DNA from: a bacterium
GTDB lineage: Bacteria > Planctomycetota > SZUA-567
Assembly (NCBI GenBank): GCA_003249795.1
Contig: QKHZ01000287.1
Span: forward strand, 1-63,395
DNA: 63,395 nucleotides
Reading direction: 5' to 3'
Shown: one piece after another, positions 47,749-56,592 of the stretch
Layout of the letters: every line of letters starts with the position of its first letter
Position numbering within the stretch: the stretch's first letter is position 1
Made by a program: the position numbers and the translations under genes
The notes under the pieces: model-generated
Databases searched by the model: none
What the model saw: only the letters and a program-made list of their open reading frames with translations
What the model was told of the DNA's origin: nothing

Positions 47749-48495
47749 TTACGGCATATAGGTTCCGCCATTGATATTGATTGTTTCACCCGTGAGATAA
47801 TCATTTTCGATGACAAAACGAATCGCATCCGCCATTTCGGCAGGAGCTCCGCCACGTTTTAGAGGGATTCCCTGGATTATTCCATCAAGTTTATCCTCAC
47901 CGACCCGTTCAGTCATTTCATCAGAAACAATCATGCCGGGAGCAACCGTATTTACCGTAATGCCATATTCCGCTGAAACCAGGGCTAACGATCGTGTTAA
48001 ACTGTGCATTGCAGCCTTACTCATGGCATATTCAAGCAGCTGTTTATTTGCAGCCCGGTATGCCCATACGGATGAGAGATTAATGATTTTGCCCGATCCT
48101 TTTCGCTTCATCTGTTCTATCGCCATGAGTGAGCAAAGGTAAGGGCCTTTCAGATTTACGCCGATCACCTGATCAAACCATTCGCTGTCATTGCAATCAT
48201 TTCTTCGTTTGTACGGATCAATTCGTGCGTTATTTATTAAGATGTCAACACCACCGTGTTCATCAAGTTGCGAAAGCATATTTTCAATTTCGGTAATATT
48301 AGCCACATCGCATTTGATAATATCAACATTTCCACCGGAAGATTTTATCTCTCTGACGACTGCCTCCGCTTTTTCTTTACTGTGTGCATAGTTAACAAAT
48401 ACATGGGCCCCCAAACCTGCAAAAGCAATAGCAAGTTGAGCCCCCAAGCCCTGCGAGCTTCCTGTTATTAAAATGTTTTTCCCATCAATAATCAT
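47749..48495 (-). CDS. Short-chain dehydrogenase/reductase, probable sugar 1-dehydrogenase
   Basis: This 248-residue classical SDR starts at the ATG 48495 (AAGGA 6 bases upstream; an earlier ATG abuts that site). The cofactor loop is TGSSQGLG, followed by DILINNA, and the catalytic Ser and Tyr-x3-Lys (NLSSVWAY, EYAMSKAA). The C-terminus GETININGGTYMP is typical of FabG/glucose-dehydrogenase-like members. The operon has GH36, lactonase, dehydratase and aldolase genes, so oxidation of galactose to galactonolactone is the natural role, although substrate specificity cannot be read from the sequence. It lies 34 bases after the dehydratase gene. Confidence 0.82.
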   Translation of the reverse strand: MIIDGKNILITGSSQGLGAQLAIAFAGLGAHVFVNYAHSKEKAEAVVREIKSSGGNVDIIKCDVANITEIENMLSQLDEHGGVDILINNARIDPYKRRNDCNDSEWFDQVIGVNLKGPYLCSLMAIEQMKRKGSGKIINLSSVWAYRAANKQLLEYAMSKAAMHSLTRSLALVSAEYGITVNTVAPGMIVSDEMTERVGEDKLDGIIQGIPLKRGGAPAEMADAIRFVIENDYLTGETININGGTYMP

Positions 48496-48529
48496 CGCCA
48501 TTCCTTTACGATAAGTTTTTTGTAATTTA

Positions 48530-49693
48530 TCACCAATCGCTTACCGATCCGTCATCCCGGAACAGGCGTGGAATGGTTATAGATATTTTCGGATGCTTGG
48601 CACACAACTCCTCATTCAGTTCAATCCCCCATCCGGGTTTGTCAGGAAGTGGAATATACCCATTTTCAACCTGCAGGGGTTCAGTAATGACATCATTACG
48701 CCAGTCATTCAAAAACAGTCTTTCCTGAATCAGGAAATTCGGAGCGACTGCATCAAGATGGGCAGATATGATCGTAAGAACAGGACTCATCGGGCAGTGC
48801 GGGGCGAGAAATCCTGAGAACGCATCCGCAAGAACACTGATCTTATACGCTTCCAGAAAACCGTTGCAATGGGCCAGATCCGGTTGGGCAATTGAGATCG
48901 CGCCAAGTTCAAATAACTTGCGGAACTCCCAACGCGACTCCAGACGTTCTCCCGCGGCAATCGGCATTTTGAGGTTTGCAGCAACTTTTGCCATCGCCTT
49001 CTCGTCAACCTGTCCGACCGGTTCTTCAAAGAAAAACAGATTGTATTGTTCCAACGCCCTGCCGATCGCGATAGCAGAGTCTGCATCATATCTGCCATGA
49101 CCATCAAACATCAGTAATGATTCCGGCCCTATTTTTTCCCGGATTACCTGTGTGGCGCTTGCAATGACGTTAACAATTCTCGGATCATATAACGGCCATG
49201 ATGGTTTGGCGATACTGAATTTAAACGCCGTATAACCAGCCGCGATCACTTCATCAAGTTTGTCTCTGATTACAGCCGGATCCAATGAGCCGCCGCTCCA
49301 CCCATTTGCGTACACACGAATTTTATCCCTGTAAGGACCTCCGAACAGTTTATACACGGGCGTATTCAAACTCTTTCCAAGAATGTCCCACAAAGCCAGT
49401 TCGATACCGGCAATTGCAGAGCCCTTCACAACTCCGCCCCGCCAGAATTTTTGCCGCGTCATCACCTGTACAAGATATTCAATACGCGTCGGATCCTCAC
49501 CAATTAGCAGATCCTGAAGATCTTCAATCAGGCTGATTATCGTTCGCGTATATCCACCGAGTGAGGCCTCGCCGATACCGGTTATCCCCTCATCAGTGTG
49601 AACTTTCACAAAAATATAATTTTTATTTGATAATAGCCCCGTACCCGGAGTTGGGGCACCCACCACGATCGGCTCAATCGAAGTAATTCTCAT
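48530..49693 (-). CDS. Enolase-superfamily sugar acid dehydratase, probable D-galactonate dehydratase
   Basis: This 387-residue mandelate-racemase/muconate-lactonizing-type enzyme has the metal and acid/base residues of the D-galactonate dehydratase group: FDGHGRYD (metal Asp, catalytic His), FFEEPVGQ, AGERLES (metal Glu) and the late APHCPMSP His. The N-terminal cap begins RITSIEPIVVG. I use the second of two adjacent ATGs (49693), 5 bases after GGAG. It would convert galactonate to 2-keto-3-deoxy-galactonate. The position between lactonase and SDR genes in one operon supports this. Gluconate or fuconate dehydration remains possible. Confidence 0.82.
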   Translation of the reverse strand: MRITSIEPIVVGAPTPGTGLLSNKNYIFVKVHTDEGITGIGEASLGGYTRTIISLIEDLQDLLIGEDPTRIEYLVQVMTRQKFWRGGVVKGSAIAGIELALWDILGKSLNTPVYKLFGGPYRDKIRVYANGWSGGSLDPAVIRDKLDEVIAAGYTAFKFSIAKPSWPLYDPRIVNVIASATQVIREKIGPESLLMFDGHGRYDADSAIAIGRALEQYNLFFFEEPVGQVDEKAMAKVAANLKMPIAAGERLESRWEFRKLFELGAISIAQPDLAHCNGFLEAYKISVLADAFSGFLAPHCPMSPVLTIISAHLDAVAPNFLIQERLFLNDWRNDVITEPLQVENGYIPLPDKPGWGIELNEELCAKHPKISITIPRLFRDDGSVSDW

Positions 49694-49742
49694 CATCTCT
49701 CCGTTTTATACATTCCGCTGCCTGAATATCCCGGCATGCCCT

Positions 49743-50582
49743 TTAATTTTTTTGTGCAAAAAAAACCGCTCCCGCGTTAGCGTCTGTCCAGTCGGAATTT
49801 ACCCATGGATAATTTGCGGTCGTTACAAAAATCTTGCTGCAATGTTCTCCGCCAAAAGTTACAGAAGTGATTTTTTCGATATCAAAAATATATTCATCAA
49901 GCTTAATCCCCTGGCTGGAATAACGAACAAGACGCGAGCCATTCCATTGTGCAGACCAGATACAGCCATCTGAGTCAACCGTCAATCCATCAGGATAGCC
50001 ATCCTGATCCGGTACGGAGATAAACCGCGTTTTGTTCATCACGCTTCCGGTTTGTTCGCAGTACTCGTAACGGTATATTTGTCGCTCTGAAGTTACGGTA
50101 AAATAAAAATAGCGCAGGTCCGGTGCAAATCCCATCCCGTTAGGCATCCCGTTTGTTTTTGGCTCAATACAGGAAAATGTAAAATCAGGCTGCATTTGCC
50201 ATAACGATCCGGGGGCGCCTTTATCAAGTGGCGCAACACCGCAAAATACTCTTCCGGCAGGATCCATTATTACATCATTAAACCGTGTCTGCTCTGCCTC
50301 TCGTAATTGTGTTTTGAATACAGGATCATCTCCGGCAGACCATTGCCATACGTTTCCAGCATTCGCAAATAGCAAAAATTGCATATTCCGGTCGTGAATA
50401 ATTCCGCCAATTTTCCCGATATTAAGATTATATATTTCATAGTCATCCGGATCTGCTGAATCGGATTTACGCAAAACATTTCCTTGCACGACATCGATCC
50501 AGTACAGGCAATTGTCGCCGTCACACCAAATCGGACCTTCGCCTACATGACATTGGCATCTAGCATAAACTTCAAATTTCAT
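49743..50582 (-). CDS. SMP-30/gluconolactonase-family lactonase
   Basis: This 279-residue six-bladed propeller has the SMP-30 metal residues: the N-terminal Glu in HVGEGPIWCDG, RFNDVIMDPAGRVFCG (Asn and Asp) and the Asp in DGLTVDSDGCIW. LYWIDVVQG is another family hallmark. The ATG at 50582 starts MKFEVYAR. It should open sugar 1,5- or 1,4-lactones; in this operon that is galactonolactone. It lies 26 bases after the alpha-galactosidase gene and 49 bases before the dehydratase gene. There is no signal peptide, so it is cytoplasmic. Confidence 0.88.
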   Translation of the reverse strand: MKFEVYARCQCHVGEGPIWCDGDNCLYWIDVVQGNVLRKSDSADPDDYEIYNLNIGKIGGIIHDRNMQFLLFANAGNVWQWSAGDDPVFKTQLREAEQTRFNDVIMDPAGRVFCGVAPLDKGAPGSLWQMQPDFTFSCIEPKTNGMPNGMGFAPDLRYFYFTVTSERQIYRYEYCEQTGSVMNKTRFISVPDQDGYPDGLTVDSDGCIWSAQWNGSRLVRYSSQGIKLDEYIFDIEKITSVTFGGEHCSKIFVTTANYPWVNSDWTDANAGAVFFAQKN

Positions 50583-50608
50583 CTTTGCGTCCAGAATGAA
50601 AATATTAC

Positions 50609-53452
50609 TTAATCAAAGTTCAAATCGCCGGCATTTCCGATTGCTGCGTAAAAGGAACTTCCATCAATTCCAGATTGATGCAGAAATGTCAGGATATTCC
50701 AGCCTTTATTGAGCTTGATGATGATATTCTCTGCTTTTTCTGGATTTTTGGGGCCTCCGTTTTTAGCCGTAACAATCTTTCCGTTAACAGCCATACTCCA
50801 GAAGTAATCTACTGCGGCCCTGAACGGAACATGTCTTTCATCCGGACTCCAGACTCGAAAGGCCATTTTGCGAATACCGTCACCGAACTGAAACGCCCCA
50901 TTAATTGAAGGCGATGCTTTTATCCATTCTGAAGGATTAAAATTATCAATGGTAAATTCAATGGTTTCAGATTTTTCTGCAGTTGACCATAACTGTACAT
51001 CCTTAATTTCTTTACGATACAGAGATGTCGCAGGAATTGGGGTCGGACATATGATGCATGACGGGGATTCTGCCCAGAAATCGGCGCCATTTTCAGATGA
51101 GATCTCAATGCAGACCGTTTCATCCGGGCAAACAGGATATTCTTCTGTTTGAACGATTACTGTATCCATTTTGCGTTGTATTGATATGTCATCAAGTTTC
51201 TTGCCGTTGATCGATATTGAGAGGTTATCGTTCTCCGTAACATTTCCGCATCTGATTGCAAACTTCTGCATACTTGACCACGTGCTTGATTCGACCTCAA
51301 ATGTAATCGATTTCCCTTTTTTAAACTCTTTCTGTTTATAATGGTAAATCCTGCTGTCAAGGTCACCCCGTAAAAATATACGCTGACCATTAACCATCAA
51401 TGACCGGCCCGTCGTCGGCTGAGGAGCAGGCGTTTCGAGAAAACAGAATCCGTCGCGTTTTGCATCAAAGTGGTCGCCATAGCGTGTGATGTCATACATC
51501 CGGTCCGGACACAATGACTTCATTCGTAATGCAGGTAATGCTTCTGAATATCGGAGTCCGTGTGCAAAAACAAAGAGCAATGCTTCGGATCTGTCAGGAA
51601 GGACAAACTCAAAAGCAGCAAATTTGCCTGTCTCTCGATATGAAACCAGACGATATAATTCACCATAATCCACAATATGCCTGATTTCTTTATAAAGCTT
51701 AATATACTCTGCGCACTCATGTAATTCCTCATCGGTACTTTTATCGACCGGAAGTCCAAGGGACAACCAACTCATGCACGCCGCATGTGCCATGAAACGA
51801 AGCGGGATGTCGCGGTGATTCATAAAATATGAATAGCTTTTGCTGATTTGACAACCGCCGCCAGCCATTTTGGATGGATGCAGATAAGTAAAGCCTTCAT
51901 GGATACCAAGAATGTCCAGCGTATCCTGATTGTCAGACCGGTTTATCCGGGCAAAGTATTTATCCATTTGCAGATCAGGCCGTCCTGAACCGGATGCGCA
52001 GTTTTCAAAAAACACCTCCGGAAAATCACGCTGTAACCTTTCAAGTAACGCATAAAAATTCAGCATGTATTTTGTTCGTAGCTCACGCCGGTCAAGCGCG
52101 TTGGGGATCTCAAGATACCTGTTAAGATCCATTTTGATGTAGCGTATGTCATTTTCTGTTAGTAGACCGTGAAGCACTCCGTAAATATGCTCAAGTACTT
52201 CCGGTAAAGCAAAGTTCAGCAAAGAGTAGCTATTGCTGTCAAGAAGCCACTCCGGGTGTTCCTTGTAAATCCTGCTGGCTGAGTCGACCCGTTCAAATTC
52301 GATCCACAGGCCAAATTCCATTCCGTTCTTGTGGACGCTATCGATAACTTTTTTAAATCCCCCTGGGAATTTATTTTCATCGATAACCCAATCTCCCATA
52401 CATTTCTGCCATCCGGCATCAATGATAAACATTTCAATACCGACCTTGGTGGCTTGAGGGATAAGAGCAAGTACGTTATCTTCTGTAACCTCTTCTCCGC
52501 GGATACTTGAATACGTATTATAGATTGCTGGCATGCATTGATTACGCATACTGTTTGGAAAAAGATATTTCTGCTGATACGCATGGATGTTCCGGCTCAT
52601 CTGTCCAAAACCATCTTTTGTATAGCCGCCGATAAATTCCGGAGTGCTGAACTTTTCTCCCGGCGCAAGTCTCAATTCGAAATCGAAATTGTTTATTCCG
52701 CCAGAAATTTTTGTTTCCATGTACGGATCAAGCTCAGCGATAAATTTCCAGTTCCCGCTCCACATTAATGTTCCATAATACACCGTGCCTAAGTCTTCTG
52801 TTGCGTTTCCTTTGTCAATTGCAAAGAAAGGGATGTGTTGGTGTCCGCTGATGCCGGTCCGGCTTTCAAATACTCTTTCGCCCGGTTGCATTGTCTCACG
52901 GGTAACAATGTATTCCTGCCCCCAGTTTCCCGTAATCCGCGTCAACCTGTACTGTTGCATGTTCGGAAAAGCCCATGATGCGGAAAACAGATTTTCAATA
53001 ACGATATCTGCTGCTGAATTATTTTCGATCTCAACCCATCTGCTCATCAAATCATATTCTGGGATCAATCTGTAATGGAGTGAAACTGAAAGGAGACAGG
53101 CTTTGTCAATAAGAGATAAAACCAGATGTTCCTCATCAACAAGCTGATGAGAATGACAGGTAAGACTAAGCTCTTCCAGTTCATGCGGCGACCTGACCTT
53201 CAGGCATGGCTCATAGATATATTTCGGCATATAGGTTGACAACTCATAGCGGCTCTGCAGGTTTTTGTGACAGTGATGTGTCAATCCGTTATAAGCTAAT
53301 TCTTCAACGTCTGGCAGTTCATCTGTGTCTGCCAGAAATTCGCCCCAGTGCAGGTTTACCGGCATCCCATTAGTATCGATTTTAAAGCCATATGATGAAC
53401 TCTTGAGGCAAAGCAAAAACAGTCTTTTATCCGCATCAACAAGTATTGGCAT
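50609..53452 (-). CDS. GH36 alpha-galactosidase
   Basis: First gene of the operon, 947 residues. The ATG at 53452 is preceded by AAGGAA at 5 bases; an ATG five codons upstream lies too close to it. The GH36 core includes FGLWIEFERVDS, YIKMDLNRYLE with the nucleophile Asp, FFENCASGSGR and NRSDNQDTLDI, matching the family's acid/base region. A beta-sandwich precedes the barrel, and an additional C-terminal part of about 250 residues (from about 700) looks like beta-sandwich modules. It lacks a signal peptide, so it releases galactose from small imported alpha-galactosides (melibiose, raffinose type). The Glu in WIEFER, where most members have WxEPE, is a mild variation. Confidence 0.9.
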   Translation of the reverse strand: MPILVDADKRLFLLCLKSSSYGFKIDTNGMPVNLHWGEFLADTDELPDVEELAYNGLTHHCHKNLQSRYELSTYMPKYIYEPCLKVRSPHELEELSLTCHSHQLVDEEHLVLSLIDKACLLSVSLHYRLIPEYDLMSRWVEIENNSAADIVIENLFSASWAFPNMQQYRLTRITGNWGQEYIVTRETMQPGERVFESRTGISGHQHIPFFAIDKGNATEDLGTVYYGTLMWSGNWKFIAELDPYMETKISGGINNFDFELRLAPGEKFSTPEFIGGYTKDGFGQMSRNIHAYQQKYLFPNSMRNQCMPAIYNTYSSIRGEEVTEDNVLALIPQATKVGIEMFIIDAGWQKCMGDWVIDENKFPGGFKKVIDSVHKNGMEFGLWIEFERVDSASRIYKEHPEWLLDSNSYSLLNFALPEVLEHIYGVLHGLLTENDIRYIKMDLNRYLEIPNALDRRELRTKYMLNFYALLERLQRDFPEVFFENCASGSGRPDLQMDKYFARINRSDNQDTLDILGIHEGFTYLHPSKMAGGGCQISKSYSYFMNHRDIPLRFMAHAACMSWLSLGLPVDKSTDEELHECAEYIKLYKEIRHIVDYGELYRLVSYRETGKFAAFEFVLPDRSEALLFVFAHGLRYSEALPALRMKSLCPDRMYDITRYGDHFDAKRDGFCFLETPAPQPTTGRSLMVNGQRIFLRGDLDSRIYHYKQKEFKKGKSITFEVESSTWSSMQKFAIRCGNVTENDNLSISINGKKLDDISIQRKMDTVIVQTEEYPVCPDETVCIEISSENGADFWAESPSCIICPTPIPATSLYRKEIKDVQLWSTAEKSETIEFTIDNFNPSEWIKASPSINGAFQFGDGIRKMAFRVWSPDERHVPFRAAVDYFWSMAVNGKIVTAKNGGPKNPEKAENIIIKLNKGWNILTFLHQSGIDGSSFYAAIGNAGDLNFD

Positions 53453-53484
53453 TACACTTCCTTTCATCAGCGCAAGACATATGC

Positions 53485-53490
53485 ACTATA
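53485..53490 (-). promoter_or_regulatory. -10 element of the galactoside operon
   Basis: On the minus strand TATAGT (plus strand ACTATA) lies 33 bases before the GH36 start. No TTGACA-like box stands 16-18 bases upstream, which suits an activator-dependent promoter controlled by the divergent AraC-type regulator. Confidence 0.4.
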
Positions 53491-53530
53491 ATTCTACTTT
53501 ATGACATATACTCTTGCCACCTGTAGACCT

Positions 53531-53575
53531 GCCATAATTATATAGATAATTTGCCATGATTATATTAGAATGGCA
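53531..53575. repeat. Operator-like direct and inverted repeats in the divergent region
   Basis: Two 13-base copies, GCCATAATTATAT (53531-53543) and GCCATGATTATAT (53553-53565), differ at one base and start 22 bases apart, about two helical turns. TGCCAT (53552-53557) also pairs with ATGGCA (53570-53575) as an inverted repeat. They lie between the GH36 operon and the AraC gene and upstream of both, where an AraC dimer would bind. Confidence 0.55.
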
Positions 53576-53648
53576 TCTGTTCCCTATTGAATACGTTCTG
53601 GTATTTCTATTTTATATGACTTATTTGCCAGATTACGCAGAGAGCAAA

Positions 53649-54464
53649 ATGAAAAACATCTACTTGAATACCAGTAACTTGCCCCGGGAGTTTTCCGTTT
53701 GCCCAAAAGTTTTTTCGATTGCCTGCCATGAAAACCATCCGTTAATGCCAACTCAGGTTGTTCACGGGCTTCAGGTCTGTTTGCGTTTTCATGGCTCAGC
53801 TGAAAGAATTGATTTTGCTGTTAATGGCAGAAAGTATTCTGCAGGATTTCCGCATCTACTGATCAAGCGAGATCATGAGCTTCATCAAATTTCAACGATG
53901 GGGGTAACAGACAGCTTTTATTTTACCTATTCGCCTGATGATGCCCCGGTATTGCCCAATACACTGACAGTATGTGAGTTTCAATACGGGAAGGATATTG
54001 ACAAGAAGATTCATGAAATTATTCAACTGGTAAACGAGTCCTGTGAATACGGTGTATTTGATCGTATTGATGGGATGTGTCAGCAATTGCTGATTGACCT
54101 TCTTATAAAATGCAGCCATGGAAATGATACCAATGAGGACGAGTTGAAAATCCGAAAAATTGCCTCATATCTCCAAATACATTTCAATGAAGACATATCG
54201 TTCGATGGTCTTGCCGTTCATTTCGGGTATTCTCCGCGCTCATTTTATCGTCACTGGAATAAGTGCCATAAGAAAACCCCGCATCAGTTTATTATTGATT
54301 TGAAAATAGAAGAGTCAAAAAGACTTTTGTGCGAAACAGATCTTTCGATCGAGGAGATTGGTGAAATCATGAATTACGGCAGTAGTGCCTATTTTGTCAG
54401 CTTTTTTCACAAGCACACCAAGTCGACTCCTTTGCAGTACAGAAAAAAATGCAATCTGCATTAA
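53649..54464 (+). CDS. AraC-family transcriptional regulator
   Basis: Divergent from the galactoside operon. From the ATG at 53649 the product has 271 residues; an earlier in-frame ATG (53556) would add 31 residues without ribosome support. The N-terminal part (about 1-160) resembles a cupin-type ligand-binding domain (FSIACHENHPLMP, VHGLQVCLRF). The C-terminal part (about 180-271) carries two helix-turn-helix units, ISFDGLAVHFGYSPRSFYRHW and LSIEEIGEIMNYGSSAYFVSFF, followed by PLQYRKK. It probably senses a galactoside or its product and activates the GH36 operon from the repeats at 53531. Sequence at the start codon is AT-rich; start uncertain. Confidence 0.88.
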   Translation: MKNIYLNTSNLPREFSVCPKVFSIACHENHPLMPTQVVHGLQVCLRFHGSAERIDFAVNGRKYSAGFPHLLIKRDHELHQISTMGVTDSFYFTYSPDDAPVLPNTLTVCEFQYGKDIDKKIHEIIQLVNESCEYGVFDRIDGMCQQLLIDLLIKCSHGNDTNEDELKIRKIASYLQIHFNEDISFDGLAVHFGYSPRSFYRHWNKCHKKTPHQFIIDLKIEESKRLLCETDLSIEEIGEIMNYGSSAYFVSFFHKHTKSTPLQYRKKCNLH

Positions 54465-55132
54465 GAACTCCTGCTGTGGCGCTGATAGTCATCAGAAACC
54501 GTTCTTACTGATTCAGTCATTCTTGTATGCTGTCAGGGATATTGAATATCTTACATATCTCATTTGCGATTCCTTTCATTTCTGCGTCTGCCGAATGAGA
54601 CGCCACCCCATTATCACTGAATTGATCGGTTGATCGAAAACTAGTCTGTGATGCTGGTAGGGGGCTAAAGATACAGGTTGAAGTTGAGGAAAACATCGGT
54701 GGCATGAAATTTATGTTATCCTGCATGTAAAGATTCATGCAGACCCCGTTCTGCCTGGGATTTGAGACGCAAGGCGAGATCTGATCACATCTAACGGATT
54801 CAATCGTTGAAGATCAAGAGGAAGTCATGCGTACGGGGAGGCTGATAAGGCGCCATTGATAAACAACAACTGCAAATAACTACACAGAAAGTTTTATGTC
54901 ACACATGAAATCCGAGTGCCATTGGTATTATTTGCATTTCCGTAATCTGATACTTTTCCCAATTCATCATGGATTACTTACAGGTCGGCATGCTATAGAC
55001 ATGCCGATTCCACAAAGCCATCTACTTAAATATCAAAGAGATATATAATTATTGTTAGTTATCCGCAGGAATAACTTTATCATAAAAATTGAGCGTTTAT
55101 ACTAAGTGTTGAAAGAACTGACTGGAGAGGGT
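54465..55132. other. Intergenic region, no gene seen
   Basis: AT-rich sequence between the AraC gene and the AbiEi/pseudopilin gene. I see no gene with a ribosome site and no clear terminator or repeat. Promoters for the next gene should lie in the last 150 bases, but no obvious pair stands out. Confidence 0.4.
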
Positions 55133-56539
55133 ATGGCTGCCTGGAACTGGAAGCTAAAAAACATCGCTGACTGCCAAGGCGGTTATTTTACTTCTGCTCA
55201 GGCAATTCAGGCCGGTTATCTTCCACAGCAACAACGATATCACACACTTTCCGGAAACTGGGAAAAAGCCGGACGAGCCATATATAGACTACATGGATAT
55301 ACGGATTCGGAAGAAAGCGAATTCATCCGATGGACATTCTGGACAGTTGGGAGAAACCCAAGCCGTAGTGCAGTCATCAGCCACCAAAGCGCCCTTCATT
55401 ATTATGGATTTTCTGATGCCTTGCCAGCGCAGGTTCATCTTTCGGTTCCTGTCTCCCAAAGAAACTATAAGGATGAACAATCCGGCTGTGTTTTCCATCG
55501 TCAGGATCTGTCGGATAAGGATTGCATAAAAGAAATGGCATTCACCATAACGACACCTCTTCGGACCCTGCTCGACATGAAACCGGATCTGATCCTGAAC
55601 TGCCGTTGGTCCGAAACCGTGAAGAGAGCGTGGAACAAAAAACTGATTGATGACGAATGCATGAACCGATTACTTGCAGGCACACAGGAAGCGATTTTGC
55701 CTGCGACAGTCCCTGAAGCAGAGAGAGGAATTTATATGGCAAGACAACGTATTCCTGCAATGCAACAAGTCAGGGAGTATCCACCAACTGAACACCCCAG
55801 ACATCGGCGTAACCTTAAAGCCAATCGTATTTTTAGAAGTAATTCCGCATTTACGTTGGTCGAGTTGCTCGTTGTAATCGCAATCATCTCGATTCTTGCG
55901 TCAATGATGATGCCGGCGCTGGTCAAGGCCAGAGAATCGGCAACAAGCCTGAAATGCGCAAACAACCTCCGCAATATTGGGGAAATCTCCTCTCTGTATG
56001 CCAATGACTACCATGGAAAAATTCCTGCGCCTGTCCCCAAGTCAAACTGGTATTGGATGATGACACTACAGGCCTATCAAAACAATGGGCTAGCCTTCAA
56101 GCAAATGAACCCGGCAGCCGTAGCTTTTGACCGACAGTTTTCATCTGTCTTTGTCTGCTCTAAGTATGGCATAGAGAAAAGATATATATCTGGCTGGACG
56201 TGGCAATGTACAGGATATGGCATGAACACAGCGCTTCCTCCTTGTAATTCGTCAAACACGTGGGCGGAGCGGATTGCCACCTACCCTCAACTGGAAAGAG
56301 TCAAACGCCCTTCCCAGACAATTGTATATGGTGACAGTGTCGGAACCTATAAACCTGATATTGGGGAGTGGCATCTCGGAGCGGCGGCGAGTTCATTTGA
56401 AGTCAGCAGTATCTTTGGTTATGTCCATCAGGGATCGGCAATGATGGCCTACTCCGACCATCACGTCAAAGCAGGTAGCTTGCCCTATTTTTCTGATGTG
56501 AGAACTCAGTTTCTATATAACACGTCAGGTTCATATTGA
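55133..56539 (+). CDS. AbiEi-like winged-helix domain fused to a type II pseudopilin
   Basis: The ATG at 55133 has GGAGAGG 6 bases upstream; the product is 468 residues. Residues about 1-190 resemble the AbiEi antitoxin/transcriptional-regulator family: DCQGGYFTSAQAIQAG (wHTH-type), NWEKAGRAIYRLHGY, SHQSALHYYGFSD, VHLSVP and TTPLRTLLDM. Residues about 235-468 are a pseudopilin: AFTLVELLVVIAIISILA (prepilin motif, A at -1, Glu244 as +5), CANNLRNIGEISSLYAND and an H-x9-D tail (HQGSAMMAYSDHH). A prepilin motif at residue 240 cannot act as a signal in the fused form, unless the second part is made from the internal start (next entry). The AbiEi part would be cytoplasmic, the pseudopilin membrane-bound. 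Confidence 0.75.
   Translation: MAAWNWKLKNIADCQGGYFTSAQAIQAGYLPQQQRYHTLSGNWEKAGRAIYRLHGYTDSEESEFIRWTFWTVGRNPSRSAVISHQSALHYYGFSDALPAQVHLSVPVSQRNYKDEQSGCVFHRQDLSDKDCIKEMAFTITTPLRTLLDMKPDLILNCRWSETVKRAWNKKLIDDECMNRLLAGTQEAILPATVPEAERGIYMARQRIPAMQQVREYPPTEHPRHRRNLKANRIFRSNSAFTLVELLVVIAIISILASMMMPALVKARESATSLKCANNLRNIGEISSLYANDYHGKIPAPVPKSNWYWMMTLQAYQNNGLAFKQMNPAAVAFDRQFSSVFVCSKYGIEKRYISGWTWQCTGYGMNTALPPCNSSNTWAERIATYPQLERVKRPSQTIVYGDSVGTYKPDIGEWHLGAAASSFEVSSIFGYVHQGSAMMAYSDHHVKAGSLPYFSDVRTQFLYNTSGSY
55736..56539 (+). CDS. Nested in-frame start producing the pseudopilin alone
   Basis: An in-frame ATG at 55736 (Met202 of the longer product) is preceded by GAGAGGAA with a 5-7 base spacer. Translation from it gives a 267-residue protein MARQRIPAM... 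with a 38-residue basic leader before AFTLVE, as expected for a DUF1559-type pseudopilin. This would allow prepilin peptidase processing and membrane insertion. The full-length and short products may both exist, or the fusion arose recently and the internal start rescues pilin production. The evidence is the ribosome site and the position of the prepilin motif. Confidence 0.55.
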   Translation: MARQRIPAMQQVREYPPTEHPRHRRNLKANRIFRSNSAFTLVELLVVIAIISILASMMMPALVKARESATSLKCANNLRNIGEISSLYANDYHGKIPAPVPKSNWYWMMTLQAYQNNGLAFKQMNPAAVAFDRQFSSVFVCSKYGIEKRYISGWTWQCTGYGMNTALPPCNSSNTWAERIATYPQLERVKRPSQTIVYGDSVGTYKPDIGEWHLGAAASSFEVSSIFGYVHQGSAMMAYSDHHVKAGSLPYFSDVRTQFLYNTSGSY

Positions 56540-56592
56540 CCTGACCGCATAAAACTGTTTCGTGTTTAAATTTTATACTGTAAGGAGAAAGC

